Positions 26,985 through 36,655 of a stretch of 64,000 nucleotides of DNA are shown piece by piece. This DNA comes from Hyunsoonleella aquatilis. Lineage in GTDB: Bacteria; Bacteroidota; Bacteroidia; Flavobacteriales; Flavobacteriaceae. The stretch spans positions 124,001 through 188,000 of the forward strand of contig NZ_JACNMF010000004.1 of assembly GCF_014270105.1 (NCBI RefSeq). The letters are read 5' to 3'. The notes below the pieces were generated by a model. It did no database searches. It was not told the DNA's origin and saw nothing but the letters and a program-made list of their open reading frames with translations. How positions within the stretch are numbered: the stretch's first letter is position 1; every line of letters begins with the position of its first letter. A program made the position numbers and the translations under genes.

Positions 26985-28634
26985 TTAACTTGGAAGATTA
27001 CCTTTCCAACCTTTGTTAAACTGCTCAAGTAATTGCTTTACCAACTCCGGATTATCTTCTGCAATGTTTTTAGTTTCGCCAGGATCTGTTTTGTGATCGT
27101 ACAATTCATAGAACAGAGGTTCACTATCTTTTTTGGTATAATCCTTCCAAACAATAAATCTATAATTTTGAGTACGCATCGCGTATCCCATTAAGTTATT
27201 CTCAAATAAGTCCCGATCCCACTTTTCCTTCATCTGGGCTTTTATTTTGGCCTCAACTTCTTCTATCAGAGGTCCAAAATAAGTTTCTCGCATTCCTTGA
27301 GATAAGGGGTTAGCGGCCCATTCTCTTAAAGCCGGTGTTGGAAACTGGCTAAATACAGCGGTTTTCCATTGTTGATTTGGGTTTTCTACCAAAGGTGCAA
27401 AACTATATCCCTCCAAATGTTGCGGTTTTTCTAATCCCGCAAACTCGCACAATGTGGGATACATATCTACAAGCTCCACTAATGCATTGGATTTTGAACC
27501 ACGGGTTTCTTTTGGCATATCTGGTGTCCAAACTATTAGTGGGACTCTGGTGGCAATTTCATAATTGGTAGCCTTGCACCAAATTCCCATATCTCCTAAG
27601 TGGAAACCATGATCGCTCCACAGCATAATGATAGTGTTGTCCCTTACCCCTGCTTCTTCAAGGGCATCAATCATTTTGCCTATTTGAGCATCGATGTAGC
27701 TCACACAGGCCAAATATGCATGCTTTAATGTTCGCGCCATTTCATCGTCGATGGGACCTTTTTTGGGTATGCCATATCTGGCGCGTAGCTCAAATGAAGG
27801 ATGCAATCCCATAGACGCTCCGTTTTCGGGTGCTTCAGTTAAGGTTGCCAACTCAATTTTCTCGGGATCATACATATCCCAATATTTTGAAGGTGCTGTC
27901 CAGTTTAAATGAGGCTTCTTCATACCCATGCCCAAAAAGAAAGGTTTATCGGGGTGTTTTTCCAGCATATCCTTCATGGTAGCTATGGCCAATTCTGCAT
28001 TATAACCATCTTCATAAAACGTATCTTCTACATCTGCTTTTTCGTAAGCAGGACCTTTCCCCAGTCCATTTCTTGGAGCATCTTTACCATATTTGGCAAT
28101 AACTTCCTCAGTTGCTTTTTTGGAATATTCCTGATTTTGAGGTAAAGCGTATCCTCCGGGAGTTTTGCTTTTTTCAACGGTCATTTTATCATGGGCAGGG
28201 CTTCTACTCCAGGATTTTTCATTATCTGCCCAGGCTGGTTTATGGAAAATCTTTCCCGTATGCACTGTTTCGTAGCCATTATTTTTAAAATGTTGTGCTA
28301 CTGTAACTATATCCGGATTGGCTTCCCTGAAATACGTAAAGTTTTCAATGACGTTAATGCTCTCCGGTCTTGCCCCGGTCATCAAGCTTGCCCTGGAGGG
28401 ACTGCAAATAGGCTCTTGACAATACGCTTTATTGAACAACAGCCCATCGGATGCAAGCTTATCAATGTTTGGAGTTATTGCAATTTCTGATCCATAGGCT
28501 CCAATTTCAGGTCGCAGATCATCTACGGCCAGAAACAAAATATTTGGTTGTTTCTTGGGCTCCTCTTGGGGTTTTTTGCCTTGTTTGCACCCCCACATGA
28601 AAAATAGTGCGAATACGATATAATATATCTTCAT
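26985..28634 (-). CDS. S1 sulfatase, iduronate-2-sulfatase-like, lipoprotein (paralogue B)
   Basis: Protein of 549 residues with a lipobox (MWGC, C16). Formylglycine site C77 in CSPSRASLMTG; calcium-site D38-D39 in VDDLRPE; WSDHGFHLGD later. Aligned with paralogue A (18925-20583) it is strikingly similar over the whole length, but has Ser in place of Gly after the modified Cys. It is the first gene of the nine-gene carrageenan operon. A TTTACCCTA box lies 93 bp upstream. The two paralogues may remove sulfate at different positions or from different oligosaccharides. Confidence 0.9.
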   Translation of the reverse strand: MKIYYIVFALFFMWGCKQGKKPQEEPKKQPNILFLAVDDLRPEIGAYGSEIAITPNIDKLASDGLLFNKAYCQEPICSPSRASLMTGARPESINVIENFTYFREANPDIVTVAQHFKNNGYETVHTGKIFHKPAWADNEKSWSRSPAHDKMTVEKSKTPGGYALPQNQEYSKKATEEVIAKYGKDAPRNGLGKGPAYEKADVEDTFYEDGYNAELAIATMKDMLEKHPDKPFFLGMGMKKPHLNWTAPSKYWDMYDPEKIELATLTEAPENGASMGLHPSFELRARYGIPKKGPIDDEMARTLKHAYLACVSYIDAQIGKMIDALEEAGVRDNTIIMLWSDHGFHLGDMGIWCKATNYEIATRVPLIVWTPDMPKETRGSKSNALVELVDMYPTLCEFAGLEKPQHLEGYSFAPLVENPNQQWKTAVFSQFPTPALREWAANPLSQGMRETYFGPLIEEVEAKIKAQMKEKWDRDLFENNLMGYAMRTQNYRFIVWKDYTKKDSEPLFYELYDHKTDPGETKNIAEDNPELVKQLLEQFNKGWKGNLPS

Positions 28635-28873
28635 TTAGTTGTTTTTTAAGAGTAATGTTTTGATGTGACAAGTTTTAAAAAATAAGGCAATATCTATGAA
28701 ACATATATATCATAAAATACAACTAATTTACCCTAATTGTAATTGGTGAAAAACCCGCTTCTACGCATCAATTCGAAACCAAAATTTTAGTATCGTTTGA
28801 ATCACGGCCAATCAAATAATTTGTACTATCGCAAAGAACTTAGCAAATACCATAGCCAAAGTTTCGGCTAAAT
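28635..28873. promoter_or_regulatory. Probable promoter region of the nine-gene carrageenan operon
   Basis: 239 bp between an aldolase gene and the sulfatase at 28634. TTTACCCTA at 28727-28735 matches boxes found upstream of both SusC genes and of araC. No convincing -7/-33 pair was found. The rest is AT-rich with nothing else recognised. Confidence 0.45.
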
Positions 28874-29620
28874 CTATTTATGCACTTCATCCACAATGCT
28901 CTTACATGCGCTGTAATAAATTCCAACGTCAACAGCGTAGGAAATATATTTAACACCCAAATCTATCCATTGTCTTGCTGATTCCGGGCTTTCGACAAAA
29001 GTCCCTACAACTTTACCCAATTTACTAGCTTTTTCAACAATTTCTTTCATTTGGGAAATGACTTTTGGGTGGTTCACCTGGCCAGGTACGCCACAGGATT
29101 GAGACATATCATAAGGACCTATAAAAATGATATCAATACCATCAACAGCTAAAATTTGGTCTATATTCTTAAAGGCAATATTTCCCTCAATATGAATAAT
29201 AACACCTGTAGATTGGTTGGCATTTCCAAAATAATATTCTTTGTGCATAGACGAATAATCGGCCGCCCTTACATAACGGCAAACGCCCCTAGCGCCTTCG
29301 GGGAAAAACTTTGAAGCCTTCACGACGCGTTCTGCGTCTTTCGCTGTTTCTATTTGGGGTACTTGAACGTAATCGGCACCAATATCCAGTGCTTTTGAAA
29401 TCATATTTTCGCTGATTTCTGGAACACGCACTACTGGCACCACTCCTTTAGCTTGTGCCGCTCTTACATGACCTTGAATTGTCTCAAAAGTACTAGGGCC
29501 ATGCTCTAAATCTATGATAACGAAGTCAAAACCGGCAAAAGCAGCTACTTCCACTAAAGCGGGGTCGCTTACTTTCATAAATGGCCCTACTACAAATTTT
29601 TTATTTTCGAATAAACTCAT
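28874..29620 (-). CDS. HpcH/HpaI-type class II aldolase
   Basis: Protein of 248 residues, cytoplasmic. The family residues are in place: D37 and H40 in DLEHGP, R65 in VVRVP, metal ligands E145 (IEG) and D171 (FIGPYDMS). Their spacing matches the HpaI set D42/H45/R70/E149/D175 with an offset of four or five. Such aldolases cleave 2-keto-3-deoxy acids to pyruvate plus an aldehyde. It ends the operon with a sugar porter and GH127, so 2-keto-3-deoxygalactonate (or its 6-phosphate) from carrageenan is the likely substrate. Confidence 0.82.
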   Translation of the reverse strand: MSLFENKKFVVGPFMKVSDPALVEVAAFAGFDFVIIDLEHGPSTFETIQGHVRAAQAKGVVPVVRVPEISENMISKALDIGADYVQVPQIETAKDAERVVKASKFFPEGARGVCRYVRAADYSSMHKEYYFGNANQSTGVIIHIEGNIAFKNIDQILAVDGIDIIFIGPYDMSQSCGVPGQVNHPKVISQMKEIVEKASKLGKVVGTFVESPESARQWIDLGVKYISYAVDVGIYYSACKSIVDEVHK

Positions 29621-29643
29621 GTTTTTAAGTCAAGTGGTTATAT

Positions 29644-31212
29644 TTATTTTCTTTGAAGTTTTGCCTGTATCTCTTCTAAGGAAAGCCCTTTAGTTTCTAC
29701 AAGATATTTATAAAGAATAATAACGCCTACAAGTACAATGGCTGCGTAAATTATGAACGTTATAGTTGCCCCAAAGTGTTCCATTTCTAAAGGAAACAGG
29801 AACTGGACTAACGCACTAACTGTACTAGAAATTAATGCAAATAGAGGTATGGCCACGCCTCGATTGGAGATTGGGAAAATCTCTGAAAGCAACACCCACA
29901 TAATAGGCCCTATAGAAAAATTAAAAGCGGCGATAAAAGTTAAAATGCTCAGTAATATTAACATGGCATTCATGTGTGCGGTTTCTTTAAAAATTACCCC
30001 TGAATTATCGCGCGCTGACTCTACACCTAGAATTTCAGCTAAAGTATTTTTAAATACAATATCACTATCGAATTCCTTTCCTACGATAACACCTAGCTTA
30101 TCGATATCCGGAATATCCTTCATTTGAACAATAGCATCTTGGGTTACTTTATATGTGGCTTGTTTAAATCCGTAAGACACCGTTGCTATACTTAAAATAA
30201 TGACAACTAAACCACCAAGTACTAATGGTCTACGTCCAAATCTATCAATTAAGGATAGAGATATCAAAGTAGATACTAAACCAATTACGCCAATCCAAAT
30301 GGTACTAGAAAATGCGGCATCTGTCCCCAAACCTAATTGCTCAAACATCGTTGGGGCATAAATCATAACAGCATTCATTCCCGTAAATTGTTGCACTACG
30401 GCAAGCGTAAATGCTATGATTAATACAATCCGCATTTTACTACTGAAAATCTCTTTAAATTGACCCATTGTTGAAGAACTGCTGGTATCTGAATCTTCTA
30501 CACTTTCAATCATTTCTTGCACCTGCTGTTCAACTTTATCCTCTGGATATACTTTACTTAATGATTTTTTTGCATCATCAACTCTACCTTTATAGACTAA
30601 CCAAGCCGGACTTTTTGGAATCATATACAACAACAAAAACCAAATAACAGCAGGAACTATTTCTATAGCAAGCATCCAGCGCCAGCCGGTTTCAGCTAGA
30701 TTCAAATCTTGAACCCATTGGGCATCAGAACCCATTTTTTGTAAAATCCAATAATTTATTAAATAGGCCGCTGTAAATCCAATTCCCATATTTATTTGTA
30801 GCGTTGAAACCAGCTTACCTCTTTGCTCTGCAGGTGCCACTTCACCAATATACATTGAAGCTAAAGTCACCGAGCTAAAGGCTAAGCCTCCTAAAAACCT
30901 AAACCAAAATAATGATAAAAACGATGGTGCTAAAGCAGAACCTACTGCAGAGACAATATAAAAGACTGCTATGATTTGTAGGGTTAGTTTTCTACCCAAT
31001 TTGGTTGCTGAATACGCTGTCAGAGGCAACGCTATCAAAACACCAATACCTGGTCCTGAACCAATTAAACCAACTTGAGAAGCTGTTAAATTAAATTCTT
31101 GAGTAATAAATTTGAAGCCTCCTGAAATTAATACAGCATCTAAACCAAAGACAAAAGATCCTATAGCAACTATAAGGGCGTATAAGAATGCATTTCTTGT
31201 GTATTTATTCAT
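29644..31212 (-). CDS. MFS sugar porter
   Basis: Protein of 522 residues, about 12 membrane helices, of the sugar porter family. Signatures: GFDAVLISG-like GLDAVLISGG in helix 1, GRK, RFLGG, PKSPAWLVYKGR (the PESPRWL motif), QQFTGMNAVMIY, and PIMWVLLSEIFP. A hydrophilic insertion of about 65 residues lies between the later helices (roughly 355-415). Likely imports galactose, anhydrogalactose or a short neutral oligosaccharide by proton symport across the inner membrane. Follows the VCBS gene by 24 bp. Confidence 0.88.
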   Translation of the reverse strand: MNKYTRNAFLYALIVAIGSFVFGLDAVLISGGFKFITQEFNLTASQVGLIGSGPGIGVLIALPLTAYSATKLGRKLTLQIIAVFYIVSAVGSALAPSFLSLFWFRFLGGLAFSSVTLASMYIGEVAPAEQRGKLVSTLQINMGIGFTAAYLINYWILQKMGSDAQWVQDLNLAETGWRWMLAIEIVPAVIWFLLLYMIPKSPAWLVYKGRVDDAKKSLSKVYPEDKVEQQVQEMIESVEDSDTSSSSTMGQFKEIFSSKMRIVLIIAFTLAVVQQFTGMNAVMIYAPTMFEQLGLGTDAAFSSTIWIGVIGLVSTLISLSLIDRFGRRPLVLGGLVVIILSIATVSYGFKQATYKVTQDAIVQMKDIPDIDKLGVIVGKEFDSDIVFKNTLAEILGVESARDNSGVIFKETAHMNAMLILLSILTFIAAFNFSIGPIMWVLLSEIFPISNRGVAIPLFALISSTVSALVQFLFPLEMEHFGATITFIIYAAIVLVGVIILYKYLVETKGLSLEEIQAKLQRK

Positions 31213-31236
31213 TTAATTAGTATTAGTTAGTTGATA

Positions 31237-33093
31237 TTATTTTCCTATTGGTATCGTATTATTCATTTTTGTGATGGTCTGCTCCTTTGTCTCTCCATTG
31301 GACCAAATGACCTTTACCTTTAAAGGCGATGAACTAGAGTCTACACCAAAATGTACCAAGTTATTAAAGCTAAGAGAATATTGAGCTCCAGTTGTTCCTA
31401 CGCGTTTAGTTTGAATAGTATTTCCCGATTTAAGAGTGACAAAAGCTCCAAGAGCAGTAGCCTTTTTTGATGGCGAATCTCCTACATCAATCACCACATA
31501 ACTATTACTATTTGAAATTTCATTTTCAAACAAATGCCACTTACCTCTTTCATTACCCAAAACCAAATCTACCTTTCCATCGTTATTGTAATCCAAGTTT
31601 TCTACGGCCATTCCGATGGCTCCCAATTCAGGTGAAATTATGGCGTGATCGTGTTTTCTTTTGAATGTGCCATCACCTAGATTAAGATAAAGGATACATT
31701 TATTTTCACGCACCAACTCTCCCCTTGGAACCACTAAAATATCTTGATAGCCGTTATTATCAAAATCGGCAATCGTTGAAGCCATGGAATGCTCCTTGAA
31801 CAGTAAATTTGTTTTAGCAGTGGCATCCTGAAACTTACTGCCTTTATTCTCTAAAAGGACATTCTCAAGACCTTCCGGATGATTATATTTAGGATAATCT
31901 TCCACATCGTGGATGACCCCAGTGGACGGTGCAAACAGAAAACCGGCTATACGCCATTTTCGATTGCCTATGTATCCGATATACCAGCCTTTTTTCTCTT
32001 TATAATCTGCATTGTCCGGAAAACCAAGGGCATCACTTACCACCAATTCTATGTCCTTTCCTGAATGGGTTTCGCCTTCAAATTCATAATCGTACGAAGC
32101 CTCTCCAATATAATACGTATTTGCATTTGGCCATTGCGACTGGAAATTCTCCATATTCAAAACGTCGCCTACTTCAATATTATCAAATAGGAATTCGCCC
32201 CTTTTTGTGAAAAGTCCGAGGGTTTTGGTCTCCTTATTGTAAAAGGTTTCGCCTTTTTCGAATTCTAAACCCCTAGTAAAATACAAGTCGAAATCCCCAT
32301 CGTTATCGTAATCTATTTCTGCAACGCCAGTTACTTCATCAATATCCTTTGGCATTACTTTTTTGGTGACATCCTCAAACGAGAAGCCATCACCGCCCTT
32401 GTACATTTTAACATTTCCATGGCCGTACATGACGATATCCAGTATTTCGTCTCCGTTGAAATCGGTAACCAATACTTTTTGTCCATTTGCTTTGCTTGCG
32501 GGCAAGGTAGAATTTAAGATAAGTTCACCTTTTCCATTATTTTTATACAGATAGTTTTCCGTTTGACCTTCTTTGGCATTGTCCGGAAAGGCAAAATTTA
32601 TCAGGTCTAAATCGCCGTCATTATCCATATCCACAAAGCCAACCGTCCTGCCACGCATTAAAGCCAAGGGTTCGTCAAAATCGCCCATCGGTACAAATTC
32701 CCTTCCCACTACACGATACATTTTCGAGTTTCGGGCATTGCTCCCCGAGCCACCACCACGGGACATAATGACTTCGATATTCCCATCGAAATCAAAATCG
32801 CCAGCAGAAACCCCATGCAAATCACCCATGATAATGTCGTAGGGTTTTGCAAATTTCCCTTTGTTGTTCCAACACACTTGAACGCCAAAACCGTGATCGT
32901 TTATCAACAAATCCAAATAGCCGTCCTGGTCCAAATCGGCCACAACGGGGGCATCCCATTTTCTTAGATTTTTCTCCTGCCGTGGAAATTCTTTAAAGAC
33001 CTCCCTAAAAGAAATTTTAGGATTTGATTGCCCGCTTAGAATGTTCAGAAACAGAAAGGCAATTACAAAAAACCAAATGACAATTTTATACAT
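31237..33093 (-). CDS. FG-GAP/VCBS-repeat protein with ASPIC/UnbV C-terminal domain (copy 2)
   Basis: ATG at 33093 (the longer frame begins with TTG at 33108). The product has 618 residues. Hydrophobic signal ending near LSGQS. Calcium-loop repeats such as DLDQDGYLD, DFDFDGNIE, DMDNDGDLD, DYDNDGDFD and DYNNDGKVD form a propeller; the C-terminal ASPIC/UnbV part ends with VHFGVDSSSSPLKVKVIWSNG. It shares many segments with copy 1 (KWRIAGFLFAPSTGVIHDV versus KWRLSGHTDSPTSAVIHNV). The presence of a copy in each of two carrageenan operons argues for a role in the pathway, possibly substrate binding or an undescribed activity. Confidence 0.75.
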   Translation of the reverse strand: MYKIVIWFFVIAFLFLNILSGQSNPKISFREVFKEFPRQEKNLRKWDAPVVADLDQDGYLDLLINDHGFGVQVCWNNKGKFAKPYDIIMGDLHGVSAGDFDFDGNIEVIMSRGGGSGSNARNSKMYRVVGREFVPMGDFDEPLALMRGRTVGFVDMDNDGDLDLINFAFPDNAKEGQTENYLYKNNGKGELILNSTLPASKANGQKVLVTDFNGDEILDIVMYGHGNVKMYKGGDGFSFEDVTKKVMPKDIDEVTGVAEIDYDNDGDFDLYFTRGLEFEKGETFYNKETKTLGLFTKRGEFLFDNIEVGDVLNMENFQSQWPNANTYYIGEASYDYEFEGETHSGKDIELVVSDALGFPDNADYKEKKGWYIGYIGNRKWRIAGFLFAPSTGVIHDVEDYPKYNHPEGLENVLLENKGSKFQDATAKTNLLFKEHSMASTIADFDNNGYQDILVVPRGELVRENKCILYLNLGDGTFKRKHDHAIISPELGAIGMAVENLDYNNDGKVDLVLGNERGKWHLFENEISNSNSYVVIDVGDSPSKKATALGAFVTLKSGNTIQTKRVGTTGAQYSLSFNNLVHFGVDSSSSPLKVKVIWSNGETKEQTITKMNNTIPIGK

Positions 33094-33111
33094 ATATCTG
33101 AGTTTCAATGT

Positions 33112-35085
33112 TTACCAAACAACGGGCATAAAAACTGTCATTTCTGCCTGCCCCCTATTGCTCCAAGCAAAGTATGGCACCAACTGCGTTTTATAAGCGT
33201 TTAAAACTGGTTTGGTAACCGCCTGATACATGTCGTCGTTTTTATCTTCCCGTAGCAGTAATTCAGTATTCACCACGGTGATACCTCCCAAAAAGTCAGC
33301 TTTATGTTCAGCTACCAAATCCGCATCACCTTTAATGTAAACATCCAAAATAGAGGTGTTTTCAGGTAAATCTGACGACTCAATACAGTACACAATTGGT
33401 CCTCTTTTGATGGCTATCTGATTTCTTACTTCCTCAATTCTATTATGTCCTTCAATACGTTTTACCTCCATTGGCATGTCCAGAACAATGATATCTCCTG
33501 CTTTCCAAGTACGCTCAATTACTGCAAATTTACCTGGAGTAACATCAACACCGGCATCTTCCCCGTTCACTTTTAGGGTGCTACCAATTGCCCATTTCGG
33601 GATTCTAACCTTAATATCGAAAGCTGAACCTTTACATTCGTCAACGGTTATTTTAACCAGTCCTTTCCATGGATATTCCGTGTCTTGTGATAACTTTAAC
33701 GGAGAGTCGTCCAACATTGTGGTATCCAATTTATTTCCGCCAAATAAAATCACAGCAACGCCATTTTCAGATAAATTGTAGGCCCAACCCGAGCTTTTAC
33801 AAATAGTTCTTACCAAGTTTGGCGGACAGCAAAAACATTCTAAATAAGGCTGTCTTACCGGGCTTTCGGTTTCATTTTCATGTACACCATACTCCCTTGA
33901 ATTATTCACCATTCTTAATGGGTTGGAATAGAAATAATCCTTTCCTTCAATACTGATTCCTGATAAGCCACTGTTGTAAAGTACCAATTCTATAATATCG
34001 GCATACCTTGATTCTTCTTTTATGCCCATCATCCTATTGCTAAACATGGCATTACATAGGTTGGCACAAGTTTCGTTATAAGCCGTCATGTTCGGCATCA
34101 TGTAAGCATCGATAAAGCCTTCTTCAATCATATCCAAATTGGTAGAAGCCCCATAATGTGCCTGCCCCACGGCTCCGGTAACGTACATTTTTTTACCTGT
34201 TACGTTTTCCCAAAGTTTGTCCAAAGCGTCGATTAATGCCTTTTCGCCTGTTTCGGCATACACATCGGCGGCCCCTGCATAATAGTATAGTGCTAAAACG
34301 GCATGGCCCACGGCCTCCTCAGACTCCCGCAAGGGTGTACGCTCCTGAACCATATCTCCAATGGGATACCCCATTGTAGTAGAATCATGTTCAATTTTGA
34401 ACGTCCCCCTCCTGTTAATAAACTTTTCGGCAAGCTTTAAGTATTTTTCATTTTTAACGGTTCGGTACAGTTCTACCAAGCCCATAATCTGTGTTTGGTT
34501 GAATCCAAAACGCTGATAATGTTTTGTGTCTGGCATGAAATAAACACACAGTAAATCAGCCTGCTTTATGGCAATATCTAAGAAATTACGTTGCCCAGTT
34601 AACCGAAAATGTACACTGGCCGCAATGAATAAATGGCCATAATTGTACATTTCATGGTACTTTCTATTGGAAAAGCGCTCCGCACCTTCTGTAATTTGGA
34701 TGTGCGTATGAATATACCCATCTTCTTCTTGAGCTTTGCCAATCCACTCAATATATTCGTCCAGTTCCTTTAATAAGGCTTCGTTTTTCGTCAATCCATA
34801 AATGTACATTTTGGCTTCCATAAACTTAAAAAAATCGCCATCGTGCCAATAAAATCCTTTATGTTCTCCTTCTTTCGCGCCTGCGGCGATTTTAAAGTTA
34901 TTCAGACCGTGACCGATATCACCACACAATACGTCGCCCATGTAGGGTAACATTCTTTCTTCTGCGACCGTTACTTTTTCAGCCCAAAAGCCCTTATCCC
35001 ATTTACAATCTCCAAAATTGATACTTTTCAATTTTACAAAAGGGCTTTCAGAAGTGTTGGTTATTGCTTTGTTATGTACATTCAT
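33112..35085 (-). CDS. GH127 glycoside hydrolase, probable 3,6-anhydro-D-galactosidase
   Basis: Protein of 657 residues without a signal peptide, so likely cytoplasmic. It keeps the full GH127 site: E322, E338 and C340 at the same numbers as HypBA1 (acid/base Glu and zinc ligands), and C419-C420 in CFCCPPN equivalent to C417-C418, one of which is the nucleophile. HypBA1 itself is a beta-L-arabinofuranosidase; some GH127 enzymes of carrageenan loci act on alpha-linked 3,6-anhydro-D-galactose, which fits the neighbouring GH16 and sulfatases. Specificity is inferred from context. Confidence 0.85.
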   Translation of the reverse strand: MNVHNKAITNTSESPFVKLKSINFGDCKWDKGFWAEKVTVAEERMLPYMGDVLCGDIGHGLNNFKIAAGAKEGEHKGFYWHDGDFFKFMEAKMYIYGLTKNEALLKELDEYIEWIGKAQEEDGYIHTHIQITEGAERFSNRKYHEMYNYGHLFIAASVHFRLTGQRNFLDIAIKQADLLCVYFMPDTKHYQRFGFNQTQIMGLVELYRTVKNEKYLKLAEKFINRRGTFKIEHDSTTMGYPIGDMVQERTPLRESEEAVGHAVLALYYYAGAADVYAETGEKALIDALDKLWENVTGKKMYVTGAVGQAHYGASTNLDMIEEGFIDAYMMPNMTAYNETCANLCNAMFSNRMMGIKEESRYADIIELVLYNSGLSGISIEGKDYFYSNPLRMVNNSREYGVHENETESPVRQPYLECFCCPPNLVRTICKSSGWAYNLSENGVAVILFGGNKLDTTMLDDSPLKLSQDTEYPWKGLVKITVDECKGSAFDIKVRIPKWAIGSTLKVNGEDAGVDVTPGKFAVIERTWKAGDIIVLDMPMEVKRIEGHNRIEEVRNQIAIKRGPIVYCIESSDLPENTSILDVYIKGDADLVAEHKADFLGGITVVNTELLLREDKNDDMYQAVTKPVLNAYKTQLVPYFAWSNRGQAEMTVFMPVVW

Positions 35086-35096
35086 TGGTTTATAAG

Positions 35097-36590
35097 TTAA
35101 TCAGTTAGTGCTCTTATTTCTATATCATCAATAAAAAACTTGGCGGCTTTGGTTTCTGGTAAATTCTCCTTTTTAATTCGGATTATCATACCATCGTCAT
35201 GCGAAGATGCTTCCGATCTGTAAAAGTTCTTATTGATAACTACCCATTCCTTTCTGGGAAGTTTTCTCAAGCCAGAAAAGACCAATTCAGTTTTTGGGTT
35301 AATCAATGTTACATGAATGGAATCCGTAATCCTACCTTGATCCAGCCAGACTTTCATGGACAATTTGAAATTACCTATTGGCAAACCTAAAACCCCATCA
35401 GGCGATTTGACCTCTACTTTTTCTGCCTCCAAATATTCATTTTTACCATAGCCAACAAACCTCAAACTTTCAACACCAGTGGAATAGTGGCCTTCATATA
35501 TTTGCAGGTATTTAGCTGAATCTTCATCAAAAATCCAGAACTTTTGATAATCATTTGCTTCCTTTGTAACTGGCAATAAATCCAATGGCCTAGGATTATC
35601 TTCGAATAAAACCGGACCCTCAAAACCATAGAAAGCCGCGTCTTTAGCAAGGAGGTTATCAGTTGGTTTTTGCCATACCCTCATATATTTCACGCTAAAA
35701 TCTACCGGTAATTCTTCTTCGTGTGGCACTCCAAGCCTTTTAAATATTTCGGAATCCAACCAGATTTCCATTGGATTATTTAATATGAAATCAGTTCCAA
35801 CTTCATCTTGGGTAAACGTTTTGATATGTTTTCCGTCAATATAAAAGCTCAAATAATCCTTGCCCCATTCAGCTCCGTAAACATGAAAGCCACTTGAGGT
35901 ATTAAAATCTAATTTTTCGGAGTGCAGAAAAACTTGTGTTGGCCTTTCTGCCGGTGGGCTCCAATCGTGAACGGTACCGATAAAATGTTCGCCACTTTCG
36001 ATAAAGCCATATTTTTTAGGGTTGCCCATTAATTCGAAAATATCCAGCTCCTGCTCATAACCTATGCCCCAAAACGCTCCTGAAATTGCCGCATATCCTA
36101 CTTGTGCTTCAACTTCCATGTAGCCGTAAAGAAATCTTTTTTTTGTTATGATACCACCCGTGGTTACTGGTAGTGGCTCTCCTTCTAGCATACCGTAAGC
36201 CTCATTTAGTTTTCCATCGGCATATTTCTCATCTGCAAACTCGTAATCTGGTTCCCATTGAGAAGTTATGACCAGTTTACCATTTTTGAGATTGACATTA
36301 TGCGGCACAAATTGCGACGGCGGTCTGCCTTTCCAAATGTAATAATCTCCGTTTTGGCCTTCGATAAACCATTTTGAAGAATCCAGCTTTACACCTTCAA
36401 ATTCATCGCTTATTTCTTCATTCAATACCCATCCACCTTTATTTTCTGGATCTGAAGAAGGGAAAGGGCCTGATTGTTCCATTGCTATTTTTGCATTTTC
36501 ATCTTCTTTGGCTTTTTGTTCACAAGCTATTTGAAGCATTACAAAAAAACACAAAACGACAATCAGTAAATAGCGGTTTAGTTTAGTCAT
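35097..36590 (-). CDS. GH16 carrageenase/agarase-type enzyme with C-terminal domain, lipoprotein
   Basis: Protein of 497 residues with a lipobox (LQIAC, C23). Catalytic ELDIFE with E181, D183 and E186. The GRPPSQF segment and DEFEGVKLDSSKW are shared with the GH16 at 50109-52325, so these two form a subgroup distinct from the kappa-carrageenase. Residues beyond about 330 form an additional beta-rich, probably carbohydrate-binding domain (FEGPVLF ... FFIDDIEIRAL). Probable substrate: kappa/beta-carrageenan, furcellaran or another sulfated galactan. The start follows an AACTAAACTAAA leader. It precedes GH127 by 11 bp. Confidence 0.82.
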   Translation of the reverse strand: MTKLNRYLLIVVLCFFVMLQIACEQKAKEDENAKIAMEQSGPFPSSDPENKGGWVLNEEISDEFEGVKLDSSKWFIEGQNGDYYIWKGRPPSQFVPHNVNLKNGKLVITSQWEPDYEFADEKYADGKLNEAYGMLEGEPLPVTTGGIITKKRFLYGYMEVEAQVGYAAISGAFWGIGYEQELDIFELMGNPKKYGFIESGEHFIGTVHDWSPPAERPTQVFLHSEKLDFNTSSGFHVYGAEWGKDYLSFYIDGKHIKTFTQDEVGTDFILNNPMEIWLDSEIFKRLGVPHEEELPVDFSVKYMRVWQKPTDNLLAKDAAFYGFEGPVLFEDNPRPLDLLPVTKEANDYQKFWIFDEDSAKYLQIYEGHYSTGVESLRFVGYGKNEYLEAEKVEVKSPDGVLGLPIGNFKLSMKVWLDQGRITDSIHVTLINPKTELVFSGLRKLPRKEWVVINKNFYRSEASSHDDGMIIRIKKENLPETKAAKFFIDDIEIRALTD

Positions 36591-36655
36591 ATTTTTAGTT
36601 TAGTTGCTCGAAAAATTAGCAATATTGGTAATCCTTCCTGATTGGAAATTACCTT

